Source: an uncultured Fusobacterium sp. (GTDB taxonomy: Bacteria > Fusobacteriota > Fusobacteriia > Fusobacteriales > Fusobacteriaceae). Taken from it: a stretch of DNA of 32,017 nucleotides. A model generated the notes under the pieces. The model was not told where the DNA came from and searched no databases. It saw only the letters and a list, made by a program, of their open reading frames with translations. Below are positions 1-7,410 of the stretch, in pieces; position 1 is the stretch's first letter; each line of letters starts with the position of its first letter. Position numbers and translations under genes: made by a program. The stretch spans positions 1 to 32,017 of the forward strand of contig UQJY01000016.1 in NCBI GenBank assembly GCA_900541465.1, read 5' to 3'.

Positions 1-101
1 GTATTAATGCTTAAATCCATCACTAGAAAAACAGTTCTGTAAATAAAGAACAGAATCAAAAGATAAAAAAATCTTATTTTCCCATTTCTGCTATGCCTCA
101 T
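1..101 (-). CDS. Partial membrane protein, N-terminus only (runs off window)
   Basis: An open frame begins with ATG at 101 on the minus strand and stays open for 33 codons to the window edge. It is preceded by a good ribosome binding site (AAAGGTGAG, about 5 bases upstream of the ATG). The residues start MRHSRNGKIR and continue into a hydrophobic stretch (FFYLLILFFIY, then TVFLVM), so this is a basic N-terminus followed by a membrane segment or signal anchor. A promoter at 342-369 and two terminator-like hairpins lie upstream. The family cannot be assigned from 33 residues. The pattern resembles the first helix of multi-pass or lipoteichoic-acid-synthase-like membrane proteins, but that is only a guess. 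Confidence 0.6.
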   Translation of the reverse strand, partial: MRHSRNGKIRFFYLLILFFIYRTVFLVMDLSIN

Positions 102-138
102 ATAAACTCACCTTTAAAAATTAATTCCCTTGAATAAA

Positions 139-181
139 ACAAAAAGTGTAGAAATATTTATAATTATTTCTACACTTAAAT
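139..181 (-). terminator. Intrinsic-terminator-like hairpin in leader of the partial membrane gene
   Basis: A perfect 13-bp stem (arms 144-156 and 165-177) closes an 8-base loop. Read on the minus strand it is followed by TTTTTGTTTTA, the form of a Rho-independent terminator. It lies about 40 bases upstream of the start codon at 101 and downstream of a second such hairpin at 228-264. It may therefore act in the leader rather than at the end of an operon. Confidence 0.65.
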
Positions 182-227
182 TTGCTGAAAAATGTATTAA
201 ATTTTTAAGAATTAATTTTATTTTATA

Positions 228-264
228 ATAAAAAAAGCAGTCAAAAACTTGTTTTTTTGACTGT
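228..264 (-). terminator. Intrinsic terminator hairpin (minus strand)
   Basis: A 10-bp stem (238-247 pairing with 254-263) is followed on the minus strand by CTTTTTTTAT, a classical U-tract. Transcription from the promoter at 342-369 would reach this structure after about 100 nt, with no start codon on the way. It could therefore end a short noncoding RNA or act as an attenuator for the gene starting at 101. Confidence 0.7.
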
Positions 265-341
265 ATAAAAACTTATAAGTATTTCTACTTAATATTTACT
301 ATTTTAAAATTTTTTCTACTTTTTTATTTTATTCTTTTTCA

Positions 342-369
342 ATTATAACATAAATTCAAAAAAAGTTAA
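342..369 (-). promoter_or_regulatory. Putative sigma-70-type promoter for leader/sRNA and membrane gene
   Basis: On the minus strand there is an extended -10, TGTTATAAT (TATAAT at 347-342), with a 16-base spacer from a weaker -35 TTAACT (369-364). The predicted start is near 335. It lies between the proS terminator (470-507) and the hairpin at 228-264, so it defines a transcription unit separate from proS. The rest of 370-469 is AT-rich spacer in which I see no gene. Confidence 0.5.
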
Positions 370-469
370 GCTATTTTTGAAAAATTTATTTGAATTTATC
401 TTAAATTTAAATTAAAAATTAAGAATAAGTTTTTTCATTTGTTTACAGCTGTTTTTAAATTTTTCAAAA

Positions 470-507
470 AATAAAAAAGCTGTCCAAGTTTAATCCCTAG
501 ACAGCTA
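470..507 (-). terminator. proS intrinsic terminator
   Basis: A 7-bp stem (AGCTGTC at 478-484 with GACAGCT at 500-506) is followed on the minus strand by TTTTTTATTTTTTG. It begins about 20 bases beyond the proS stop codon, as expected for the terminator of proS. Confidence 0.85.
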
Positions 508-528
508 AAAATTTATTTTTAATTTTTA

Positions 529-2244
529 TTAATATTTTTTCATTAATTCTTTTACAGCTTCAACTACATCTGCTTTTGCAGTTTCAATAGTTTCTCCTGT
601 TCTTCTTATTTTTAATTCAACAATTCCCTCTGCTGATTTTTTACCACAGACAACTTTGAATGGGAATCCAATTAAGTCAGCATCTTTAAATTTAAATCCT
701 GCTCTTTCGTTTCTGTCGTCGTAGATAGTTTCTATTCCTGCATCTAAAAGATTTCCATAAACTTCTTCAGCAAGAGCTGTCTGAGCTTCATCTTTCATAT
801 TTGCAGCAATAACATCAACAACAAATGGAGCTATTGCAGAAGGCCAGATAATTCCGTTTTCATCATTATTCTGTTCGATTGCAGCAGCCATAGTTCTTGA
901 AACTCCAATTCCGTAACATCCCATTTCCATTACAACATCTTTTCCATTTTCATCAAGAACTGTCGCTTTCATTGGTGTAGAATATTTTTTACCAAGTTTG
1001 AAGATATGTCCGCATTCAATTCCTCTTGCAACACGAAGCGGTTTTCCGCAGATTGAACAAATATCTCCCTCTTTAACTTTTCTTACATCAGCAACTATAT
1101 CAGCTTCATAGTCTCTTCCATAATTTACATTTAAGTAGTGAGTATCAGGCTGATTTCCTCCTGCTGTATGGTTAGGAATTTCTGTTACAGACGGATCTGC
1201 AATTATTTTTATTCCTTTAGCTTTTAAATCCATTCCATATGGCCCTATAAATCCTTTGAAAAGTCCAAGAGCTTCTAATTCTTCATCAGTAAGCATTGCA
1301 ACATCTATTGTATCGATTATATTTTTAACTTTAACTTCGTTTACTTCAATGTCTCCTCTTACTAAAACCATATAAGGCTCATCTGTAACCATATCTTTAT
1401 ACATAATTGCTTTTACTGTTCTTTCAATTTCAACTCCAAGATTTGCAACAACATCTTCTATTTTTGCAATATTTGGTGTAGGAACAAGTTTAGGCTCTTT
1501 TAATTCTTCTTTTGGAAGTGAAGTTATAACGTTTACTGCTTTTTCAACGTTTGCTCCGTAGTGGCAAGAATCACAGAAAATTAATTCATCTTCTCCTGAG
1601 TTTGCCATAACGTGAAATTCTTTTGATCCGCTTCCACCGATTGCTCCTGAATCTGCATCAACTATTCTGAAATCAAGTCCGCATCTTTTAAATACTCTTG
1701 AATATGCTTCCTGCATGTTGTCAAATTCTTTATCAAGATCTTCTCTTGTAAGTCCAAAAGAGTAAGCATCTTTCATAAGAAATTCTCTTCCTCTCATAAG
1801 TCCAAATCTTGGTCTTCTTTCATCTCTGAATTTAGTTTGAATTTGATATAAGTTTATTGGTAATTGTTTATATGAAAATATATCGCTTCTTACAATATCT
1901 GTTATAGCTTCTTCATGTGTCGGCCCAAGTACAAAATCTCTTTCATGTCTGTCTTTAAGTCTCATCATTTCAGGACCCATTACGTCCCATCTTCCGCTTT
2001 CCTGCCAAATTTCAGCTGGCTGTAATACAGGCATTAAAAGTTCTACTGCACCTGCTCTGTCCATTTCTTCTCTTACAATATTTTCTACTTTTCTAAGTGT
2101 CTTATACCCTAAGGGAAGATAGCTGTACACTCCGCTTGCCATTTTTTTAATCATACCGGCTCTTAAAAGCAGTTGGTGGCTGACAACTTCAGCTTCTTTT
2201 GGGTTTTCTTTCAATGTTTTCACATAATATTTGCTGAACCTCAT
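529..2244 (-). CDS. proS: Prolyl-tRNA synthetase
   Basis: Cytoplasmic class II aminoacyl-tRNA synthetase that charges tRNA-Pro with proline. At 571 aa it matches the bacterial type that carries an editing (INS) domain between motifs 2 and 3. Visible elements are the GPTHEE loop near residue 108, motif 2 with FRDE near 139 and RGREFLMKD just after, a central insertion from about 220 to 400, and motif 3 (GIGVSRTMAAAIEQ) in the mid-400s. The C-terminal part is the anticodon-binding domain. The ATG is preceded by AAGGAGG. The upstream gap to recG is 82 bases and holds a TATAAT (2307-2302) but no convincing -35, so proS may have its own weak promoter or be read from recG. It ends at the hairpin at 470-507. 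Confidence 0.97.
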   Translation of the reverse strand: MRFSKYYVKTLKENPKEAEVVSHQLLLRAGMIKKMASGVYSYLPLGYKTLRKVENIVREEMDRAGAVELLMPVLQPAEIWQESGRWDVMGPEMMRLKDRHERDFVLGPTHEEAITDIVRSDIFSYKQLPINLYQIQTKFRDERRPRFGLMRGREFLMKDAYSFGLTREDLDKEFDNMQEAYSRVFKRCGLDFRIVDADSGAIGGSGSKEFHVMANSGEDELIFCDSCHYGANVEKAVNVITSLPKEELKEPKLVPTPNIAKIEDVVANLGVEIERTVKAIMYKDMVTDEPYMVLVRGDIEVNEVKVKNIIDTIDVAMLTDEELEALGLFKGFIGPYGMDLKAKGIKIIADPSVTEIPNHTAGGNQPDTHYLNVNYGRDYEADIVADVRKVKEGDICSICGKPLRVARGIECGHIFKLGKKYSTPMKATVLDENGKDVVMEMGCYGIGVSRTMAAAIEQNNDENGIIWPSAIAPFVVDVIAANMKDEAQTALAEEVYGNLLDAGIETIYDDRNERAGFKFKDADLIGFPFKVVCGKKSAEGIVELKIRRTGETIETAKADVVEAVKELMKKY

Positions 2245-2326
2245 TTTTTATCTATCCTCCTTAAAATTTTTGACTATATCTTCTGTTATCTTACCATAAT
2301 TATTATATTTTTTAAAGGAAATTTTA

Positions 2327-4387
2327 TTACAAGTTTTCCTTAAATTTATCTTCAATATCCATTTTTAAATATTCATTATCTATTATTCCTTTTTTCTCTT
2401 TCAGATATTCCACACACATATCCTTTACAGCTTTTATTGTTTTTACGTCCTGAATTATATCTATAAATTTTAAATCACTGAAACCTGTCTGCTTTGTGCC
2501 GAAAATTTCTCCAGACTTTCTAAGTCTTAAATCTTCTTCAGCAATTTCAAAACCATCCTGTGTTTTTTCCATAATTCTAAGTCTTGCTTTTGAAGTATCA
2601 TTATCTGTTTTAGAAATTAAAAAGCAGTATGACTGATATTCCCCTCTTCCAACTCTTCCACGAAGCTGATGAAGAGATGAAAGACCAAATCTTTCAGCAT
2701 TTATTATTGAAATTATTGTAGCATTTGGAACATTTATTCCAACCTCTACAACTGTTGTTGAAAGAAGAATATCTGTCTCTTTATTTTTAAAAGATTTCAT
2801 TACCTCGTCTTTTTCAGAATTTTTCATTTTCCCGTGAAGTATTCCAATTTTATAATCTGAAAATCTGTTTTCAATTTCATATCTGTACTGCTCAATAGAT
2901 TTTACCGCCATTTTTTCGCTGTCTTCAATTAACGGCACAACAAAATATGCCTGTCTTCCTTCACGAAGTTTTTTTTCTATAAAATCATAAGCTTTTTCTA
3001 AATCTATTTCATTCCCAATCCATTTTGTTTTTATTGGTTTTCTTCCCGGCGGAAGTTCATCAATTATAGAAATATCCAAATCTCCGTAAATACTAAGTGC
3101 CAGTGAACGTGGAATAGGAGTTGCACTCATAACCAGAAGATTTAATAAAATTCCTTTGTCTCTTAATTTTTTTCTCTGCACGACACCAAATCTGTGCTGT
3201 TCATCTATAACTACTAATCCAAGTTTTCCAAATTCTACATTATCTTCAATAAGTGCATGAGTTCCAATTACAAGAGAAATTTCTCCAGATTTTATTCCAG
3301 AAAGCATTGCTTCACGTTTTTTTCCTTTTACACTTCCAGTTAAAAGCTCCATTCTTACACCGAGTTTTTCAAAATCATCTTTTATAGAAAGATAATGCTG
3401 TGTTGCAAGAATTTCTGTAGGAGCCATAATAACTCCCTGATAACCGTTTTCAATAATATATAAAAGAAGAATCATTGCAACAACCGTTTTTCCGCTTCCA
3501 ACATCTCCCTGAATAAGACGGTTTATAAATATTCCGCTGTTAAGCTCCTTATAAATATCTGTAATCACATTTTTCTGAGCTTTTGTAAGAGTAAAATTAA
3601 GATTTTTTAAATAATTTTTTACAAGAAATTTATTATCAGAAAGTTCATATTTTTTTTCATTAGAAACTCCCTCAATAAATTTTTTCTCCAAAATTCCCAT
3701 TTCCAAAATCAGAAGTTCCTCTATTGCAAATCTTCTCTTTGCCTCTTCCAAATTCTTTTTATCATCTGGAAAATGAATTTCATTAAGAGCAGTCTGCCTG
3801 TCCATAATCTTATATTTTTTTATAATCTCATCTGGAATATTTTCACAGAAATATTTTCTATTAGAAATTATATTTTTTTTCAAAACTTTTCTAAGGCTGT
3901 TTTGTGCAAAGTTTTTAACAGTGCTGTAAACAGGAAGAATTTCCCCTTTTTCCATCTCTATCTGATTGGAAACTTTTTTATATTCAGGGTTTGTCATCTG
4001 GAAATTATATCCCCGTTTCACATGACCAATTAAAATATAATCTTCTCCTGTTTTAAGAGATTTTGCAAGATACGGCATTTGAAACCACACAACATCAATA
4101 ACACCTGTACCATCTGTTGCCCTTGCTTTTGTCATTTTTAATCTTCCGGGAATATATGGAGTTGATACAGCAAGGAACTGAACTTTTAAAACAACATATT
4201 CATCTCCGCGGAGTTCCTCTATTTTTTTTATATTTGTTCTGTCATCATATGCTCTTGGAAAATAATAAAGGAGGTCGTGAAGAGTACTTATATTCAGATT
4301 TTTTATTTTTTCTGTCTCTTTTGCTGTAAGAGATTTTAAATTTAAATTTTTTAAATCTTCAAAAATAATTTTATAATCTTCTTTCAT
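2327..4387 (-). CDS. recG: ATP-dependent DNA helicase RecG
   Basis: Monomeric SF2 helicase that drives fork regression and Holliday-junction branch migration. At 686 aa it is of normal length. The N-terminal wedge/OB part spans roughly residues 1-200. The helicase core has Walker A GDVGSGKT at 294-301, the DEQH box at 395-398 followed by RFGVVQR, and the SATPIPRSLALSIYGDLD segment soon after. The C-terminal TRG region contains LRGRVGRG. The start ATG has a strong CAAGGAGG ribosome binding site. An intrinsic terminator for the upstream yebC lies only about 20 bases before the start codon, so recG must depend on read-through or on a promoter inside yebC. Confidence 0.97.
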   Translation of the reverse strand: MKEDYKIIFEDLKNLNLKSLTAKETEKIKNLNISTLHDLLYYFPRAYDDRTNIKKIEELRGDEYVVLKVQFLAVSTPYIPGRLKMTKARATDGTGVIDVVWFQMPYLAKSLKTGEDYILIGHVKRGYNFQMTNPEYKKVSNQIEMEKGEILPVYSTVKNFAQNSLRKVLKKNIISNRKYFCENIPDEIIKKYKIMDRQTALNEIHFPDDKKNLEEAKRRFAIEELLILEMGILEKKFIEGVSNEKKYELSDNKFLVKNYLKNLNFTLTKAQKNVITDIYKELNSGIFINRLIQGDVGSGKTVVAMILLLYIIENGYQGVIMAPTEILATQHYLSIKDDFEKLGVRMELLTGSVKGKKREAMLSGIKSGEISLVIGTHALIEDNVEFGKLGLVVIDEQHRFGVVQRKKLRDKGILLNLLVMSATPIPRSLALSIYGDLDISIIDELPPGRKPIKTKWIGNEIDLEKAYDFIEKKLREGRQAYFVVPLIEDSEKMAVKSIEQYRYEIENRFSDYKIGILHGKMKNSEKDEVMKSFKNKETDILLSTTVVEVGINVPNATIISIINAERFGLSSLHQLRGRVGRGEYQSYCFLISKTDNDTSKARLRIMEKTQDGFEIAEEDLRLRKSGEIFGTKQTGFSDLKFIDIIQDVKTIKAVKDMCVEYLKEKKGIIDNEYLKMDIEDKFKENL

Positions 4388-4404
4388 TTTTCCTCCTTGT
4401 TATT

Positions 4405-4443
4405 TTTATAAAAAAAGAGTGGCTGCATTAACCACCCTCTTTC
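4405..4443 (-). terminator. Intrinsic terminator between yebC and recG
   Basis: The left arm AAAGAGTGG (4414-4422) pairs with 4432-4442, with a two-base bulge. On the minus strand the stem is followed by CTCTTTTTTTAT. It starts about 10 bases after the yebC stop codon, and the recG ribosome binding site (4392-4398) lies just past the U-tract. Confidence 0.8.
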
Positions 4444-4451
4444 AATTTTTA

Positions 4452-5204
4452 TTAGTCTAACTGATCCATTATTTCATCAGCTATATCAAAGTTTGAATAA
4501 ACTTCTTGAACGTCATCAAGTTCATCTAATGAATCATAAAGAAGCATAACTTTTTTAGCAACGTTTACATCTGTAATAACAACTTTATTTTCAGGAATCA
4601 TTGTTACTTCAGCATCTTCATATTTATATCCTGCTTCTGTAAGAGCATCTAAAACTTCTTGGAAAGCTGCAGGCTCTGTTAAAACTTGGAATTCATCTCC
4701 ATCTTCAACAATGTCATCTGCTCCGGCTTCAAGAGCTGTCATCATAAATTCTTCAGAATCTGCTACGTTTGCTGCAGGAACAATTATTTCTCCTTTTTTG
4801 TTAAACATCCAAGCAACTGCACCGTCTGCTCCAAGGTTTCCACCTTTTCTTGAGAAAGTTGTTCTTACTTCAGAAGCTGATCTGTTTTTGTTGTCTGTAA
4901 CAACATCAACTATGAAAGCTGTTCCTTCTGGACCATATCCTTCATATCTCATTTCTATATAGTCAACACCCTCTAATTCTCCTGTACCTTTTTTGATTGC
5001 TCTTTCTAAGATATCTTTAGGCATGTTTCCTGCTTTTGCTTTTTCTATTGCAAGTCTAAGTCTTGGGTTGAAGCTTGGGTCTCCTCCGCCTTCTTTAGCT
5101 GCTATTGTTAATTCTTTTCCTAATTTTGTAAATAAGCTGGCTCTTTTTTTATCTTGAGCACCTTTTCTGTGTTGGATATTATTCCATTTACTATGTCCTG
5201 ACAC
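4452..5204 (-). CDS. YebC/PmpR-family protein (DNA-binding regulator or translation factor)
   Basis: A 250-aa protein of the YebC/PmpR (TACO1) family, recognised by its N-terminus MSGHSKWNNIQHRKGAQD and by the later segment GYGPEGTAFIVDVVTDN. Members have been described as transcriptional regulators and, more recently, as ribosome-associated factors that help translation of difficult sequences such as proline runs. Which applies here cannot be read from the sequence. The start codon is GTG at 5204-5202, preceded by AGGAGG at normal spacing. A promoter lies at 5252-5280 and a terminator directly follows the gene, so it can be a monocistronic unit. Confidence 0.93.
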   Translation of the reverse strand: MSGHSKWNNIQHRKGAQDKKRASLFTKLGKELTIAAKEGGGDPSFNPRLRLAIEKAKAGNMPKDILERAIKKGTGELEGVDYIEMRYEGYGPEGTAFIVDVVTDNKNRSASEVRTTFSRKGGNLGADGAVAWMFNKKGEIIVPAANVADSEEFMMTALEAGADDIVEDGDEFQVLTEPAAFQEVLDALTEAGYKYEDAEVTMIPENKVVITDVNVAKKVMLLYDSLDELDDVQEVYSNFDIADEIMDQLD

Positions 5205-5251
5205 GAGTTTTCCTCCTATAAATATTAATCAAATATTATTATTCCACATTA

Positions 5252-5280
5252 TTTTATCATACAGAAAAAATTTTTTCAAT
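5252..5280 (-). promoter_or_regulatory. Putative yebC promoter
   Basis: On the minus strand TTGAAA (5280-5275), a 17-base spacer and TAAAAT (5257-5252) give a near-consensus sigma-70 promoter about 45 bases upstream of the yebC GTG. It overlaps the last codons of the upstream gene. Confidence 0.6.
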
Positions 5281-5863
5281 ACGAGACCTTTATAATCCTT
5301 TTTTTCGTTATAATGATATCAACATTTTTATCATGTTCCTCTTCTTTGAAGCGATTATCTATTTGAAAATCATATGCAAGAGATATTTTTAAAATTTTAT
5401 CTCCATTTTTTTCTCTTTCAGAAAAAAATTTATCATAATATCCTTTTCCAAAACCTATTCTTCCGCCTTTTTCATTAAAAGCTATCCCGGGAACTATTAC
5501 AATATCTATTTTTCCGTTTAAAAAATCATTTCCTTCTGCTTCTTCTATTCCAAAATTTCCTTTTCTGTATTCTCCTGTAACTTCAACGGGAATTATTTTT
5601 TCCTTATCTTCGCTCACTCTTGGAACTAAAACTTTTTTTCCATTCTTCACAAGAATTTCATTAATATTTCTGGTCTCCACTTCATTTTTAAAATCCATAT
5701 ATGACATAACAACTTCTGCATTTTTTACTTCAGAAATATTTAAAAATTTTTCTCTTATAGCTGAACTTAATTTTTCTTTTTCATCTTGTGTGAGATTTTC
5801 TCTTTTTTCTCTTATCTCTTTTCTCACAAGATTTTTTATAGTCCTATTCTCCATCTTCTTCAC
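5276..5863 (-). CDS. 5-formyltetrahydrofolate cyclo-ligase
   Basis: Converts 5-formyl-THF to 5,10-methenyl-THF using ATP, in cytosolic one-carbon metabolism. At 195 aa it is the usual size. The family signature is the glycine-rich GGRIGFGKGYYDKFF near the C-terminal third, preceded by VPGIAFNEK; the N-terminus carries the basic KNLVRKEIREKRENL helix. The longest frame starts with GTG at 5863, overlapping the upstream gene by 20 bases; an internal ATG at 5854 (residue 4) would shorten the overlap to 11. Neither has a strong ribosome binding site, so translational coupling to the upstream gene is likely. It ends at the yebC promoter. Confidence 0.93.
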   Translation of the reverse strand: MKKMENRTIKNLVRKEIREKRENLTQDEKEKLSSAIREKFLNISEVKNAEVVMSYMDFKNEVETRNINEILVKNGKKVLVPRVSEDKEKIIPVEVTGEYRKGNFGIEEAEGNDFLNGKIDIVIVPGIAFNEKGGRIGFGKGYYDKFFSEREKNGDKILKISLAYDFQIDNRFKEEEHDKNVDIIITKKRIIKVSY

Positions 5864-6440
5864 TTTCGTCCAAAAGATTTTTTATGCTTTTTAAATCATT
5901 CCAGAAATCAATGGCAACTTTTGATTTTTTCCCGCTGCTGTCCCTCGATTTTTTAGCAAAATTTACATCATAAGTAACTATAAGTTTTATTCCTCCGCTC
6001 CATGTTTTAACTTCCCCTCTTTCTCTTGACATATCAATCTCTTTTTCAAGAAGAAGTTCTCCCACGTCCTGCCCCAGAGCCGCAATTATTTTTGGCTGAA
6101 TAAGAGCAATCTGCATGTAAAGGAGATCTTTTAATTTTCTTTTTTCATCATCAAAGGTTTCTCTGTATTTTATTTTATTTTTTGTAAGAGTTGTTATGTA
6201 ATAATCTTCAGGAGTTATCTCTGCAAGATCACAAAGTTTTATTAAAAATTCTCCGCTGGAACCTGCTGCAACTTTTAAATCGCTTGTTTCATAAAGTTCA
6301 GCATCATCACCAATAAAAAGAATTTTTCCATCTCTGTTTCCGCTTCCCAGAAGAATTTCTTCCCCTTCTTTTGATGAATTCAGTCTATTCATAGTTTCTA
6401 TTTCAAATCTCAGTTCTTCCCACAATTCATCTTTTTCCAT
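5844..6440 (-). CDS. Uracil-DNA glycosylase-like protein with altered catalytic motifs
   Basis: A 198-aa protein with the fold pattern of family 4/5 uracil-DNA glycosylases: KILFIGDDAELYE near residue 40, AAGSSGEFLIKLC (58-70), YYITTLTKNK (80-89), QPKIIAALGQDV (115-126) and a C-terminal TYDVNFAKK. In canonical family 4 enzymes the first motif reads like GEAPG, four cysteines hold a 4Fe-4S cluster, and the second motif has His-Pro after TY. Here the first motif is GDDAE, only one cysteine (C70) is present and the histidine is replaced by Asp. It is probably a divergent or inactive relative. It lies 9 bases after the WalJ-like gene and overlaps the cyclo-ligase, so the three look co-transcribed. 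Confidence 0.7.
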   Translation of the reverse strand: MEKDELWEELRFEIETMNRLNSSKEGEEILLGSGNRDGKILFIGDDAELYETSDLKVAAGSSGEFLIKLCDLAEITPEDYYITTLTKNKIKYRETFDDEKRKLKDLLYMQIALIQPKIIAALGQDVGELLLEKEIDMSRERGEVKTWSGGIKLIVTYDVNFAKKSRDSSGKKSKVAIDFWNDLKSIKNLLDESEEDGE

Positions 6441-6449
6441 GATGCCCTC

Positions 6450-7232
6450 CTAAATTTCGTACAATTCTGTTGCTTCGTCCTGACGTGCTATTTCAACAGG
6501 AATATTTATATTAAATCTTCCCAGTTCTTGATATATTGTTCTTGATACAGTTTCAAAATTATTACTGTCTCTGCTCACATGTGCAAGATAAACTTTTTTT
6601 AAATCATGGTTATAGCTTTCACATACAAATTTTGCCGCATCATTATTTGAAAGATGTCCGTTTCTGCTTTTTACTCTGTCTTTAAGCTCCCATGGATAAT
6701 TACACTCCATAAGCATTCTATAATCATAATTTGATTCTATTATCATTATATTCACATTTTTAAAAAGTTCTCTTACACGGTTATCAACATAACCTATATC
6801 TGTGGAAATTCCTAAAGTTTTCCCGCTTTTAACTCCCTCAATTCTAAATCCTACTGTTCTTTTTGCATCATGCATAACATCAACAGGGAGAACTTTTACT
6901 CTCTCTTTCAGAAAAAATATTTCATTATCAATGAAAATTAAATTTTCTTCTTCTATTTTTCCAAGTTTTGCTGCACAGACACTGTAACTTTCTTTTGTAA
7001 TATAAATCGGTATGTTATATTTTCTTGATAAAATTCCAGCTCCTTGAATGTGGTCTCCATGTTCATGGGTAATTAATATCCCCTCTATCTCTTCAGGATT
7101 TTCATTTATCTCTTTTAATCTGCATTCTATTTTTTTTCCGCTGAAACCTGCATCAATTAAAATTTTAATTCCATCAACTTCTATAAAAGTGGAATTTCCT
7201 CCGCTTCCGCTTCCTAATATTGATACTTTCAT
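6450..7232 (-). CDS. WalJ/YycJ-like metallo-beta-lactamase-fold hydrolase
   Basis: A 260-aa soluble metallo-hydrolase. The N-terminus MKVSILGSGSGGNSTFIE and the metal-binding motif THEHGDH (H56, H58, D60, H61) are typical of the YycJ/WalJ branch, which includes proteins with 5'-3' exonuclease activity linked to mismatch repair. Further metal ligands are suggested by GHLSNNDAA and AHVSRDSN in the C-terminal half. The ATG has a GAAAGG site about 11 bases upstream. The 172-base gap upstream holds repeat copy 1 (7260-7410). Downstream genes follow with 9-base and overlapping junctions. Confidence 0.9.
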   Translation of the reverse strand: MKVSILGSGSGGNSTFIEVDGIKILIDAGFSGKKIECRLKEINENPEEIEGILITHEHGDHIQGAGILSRKYNIPIYITKESYSVCAAKLGKIEEENLIFIDNEIFFLKERVKVLPVDVMHDAKRTVGFRIEGVKSGKTLGISTDIGYVDNRVRELFKNVNIMIIESNYDYRMLMECNYPWELKDRVKSRNGHLSNNDAAKFVCESYNHDLKKVYLAHVSRDSNNFETVSRTIYQELGRFNINIPVEIARQDEATELYEI

Positions 7233-7259
7233 TTTTCCTTAACCTTTCTATATTGATAA

Positions 7260-7410
7260 AAATAAAATTTTACGACATTGAAAAAATTTTCGTAATTTAT
7301 GCAGCGACTTGAACGCTAAAAAACGACGTGTTTGAACAAAGTGAGTTTGTCGTTTTTAGTGAAACAAGCAAAATAAATAGAAAATTTTTTCACAGAATAA
7401 AATTTTATTT
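7260..7410. repeat. Dispersed ~150-bp inverted-repeat element, copy 1
   Basis: The ends are near-perfect inverted repeats of about 37 bases (AAATAAAATTTTA at 7260-7272, its mirror ending at 7410). The middle has a further stem: 7314-7327 pairs with 7349-7361, with one bulged A. About 85% of it matches copy 2 at 22643-22796 in the same orientation. Several differences preserve pairing: C7324-G7352 and C7327-G7349 are both T-A in copy 2, and T7300-A7373 is C-G in copy 2. The right end overlaps the mlaA stop codon (7407-7405). It has no coding capacity. It resembles a MITE or a structured intergenic repeat. Confidence 0.8.

Noticed and set aside
7260..7410. Repeat element as a simple Rho-independent terminator for mlaA.
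   Set aside because: It is far longer than a terminator, occurs as a second copy elsewhere with terminal inverted repeats, and lacks a clean GC stem with a U-tract, although partial termination remains possible.
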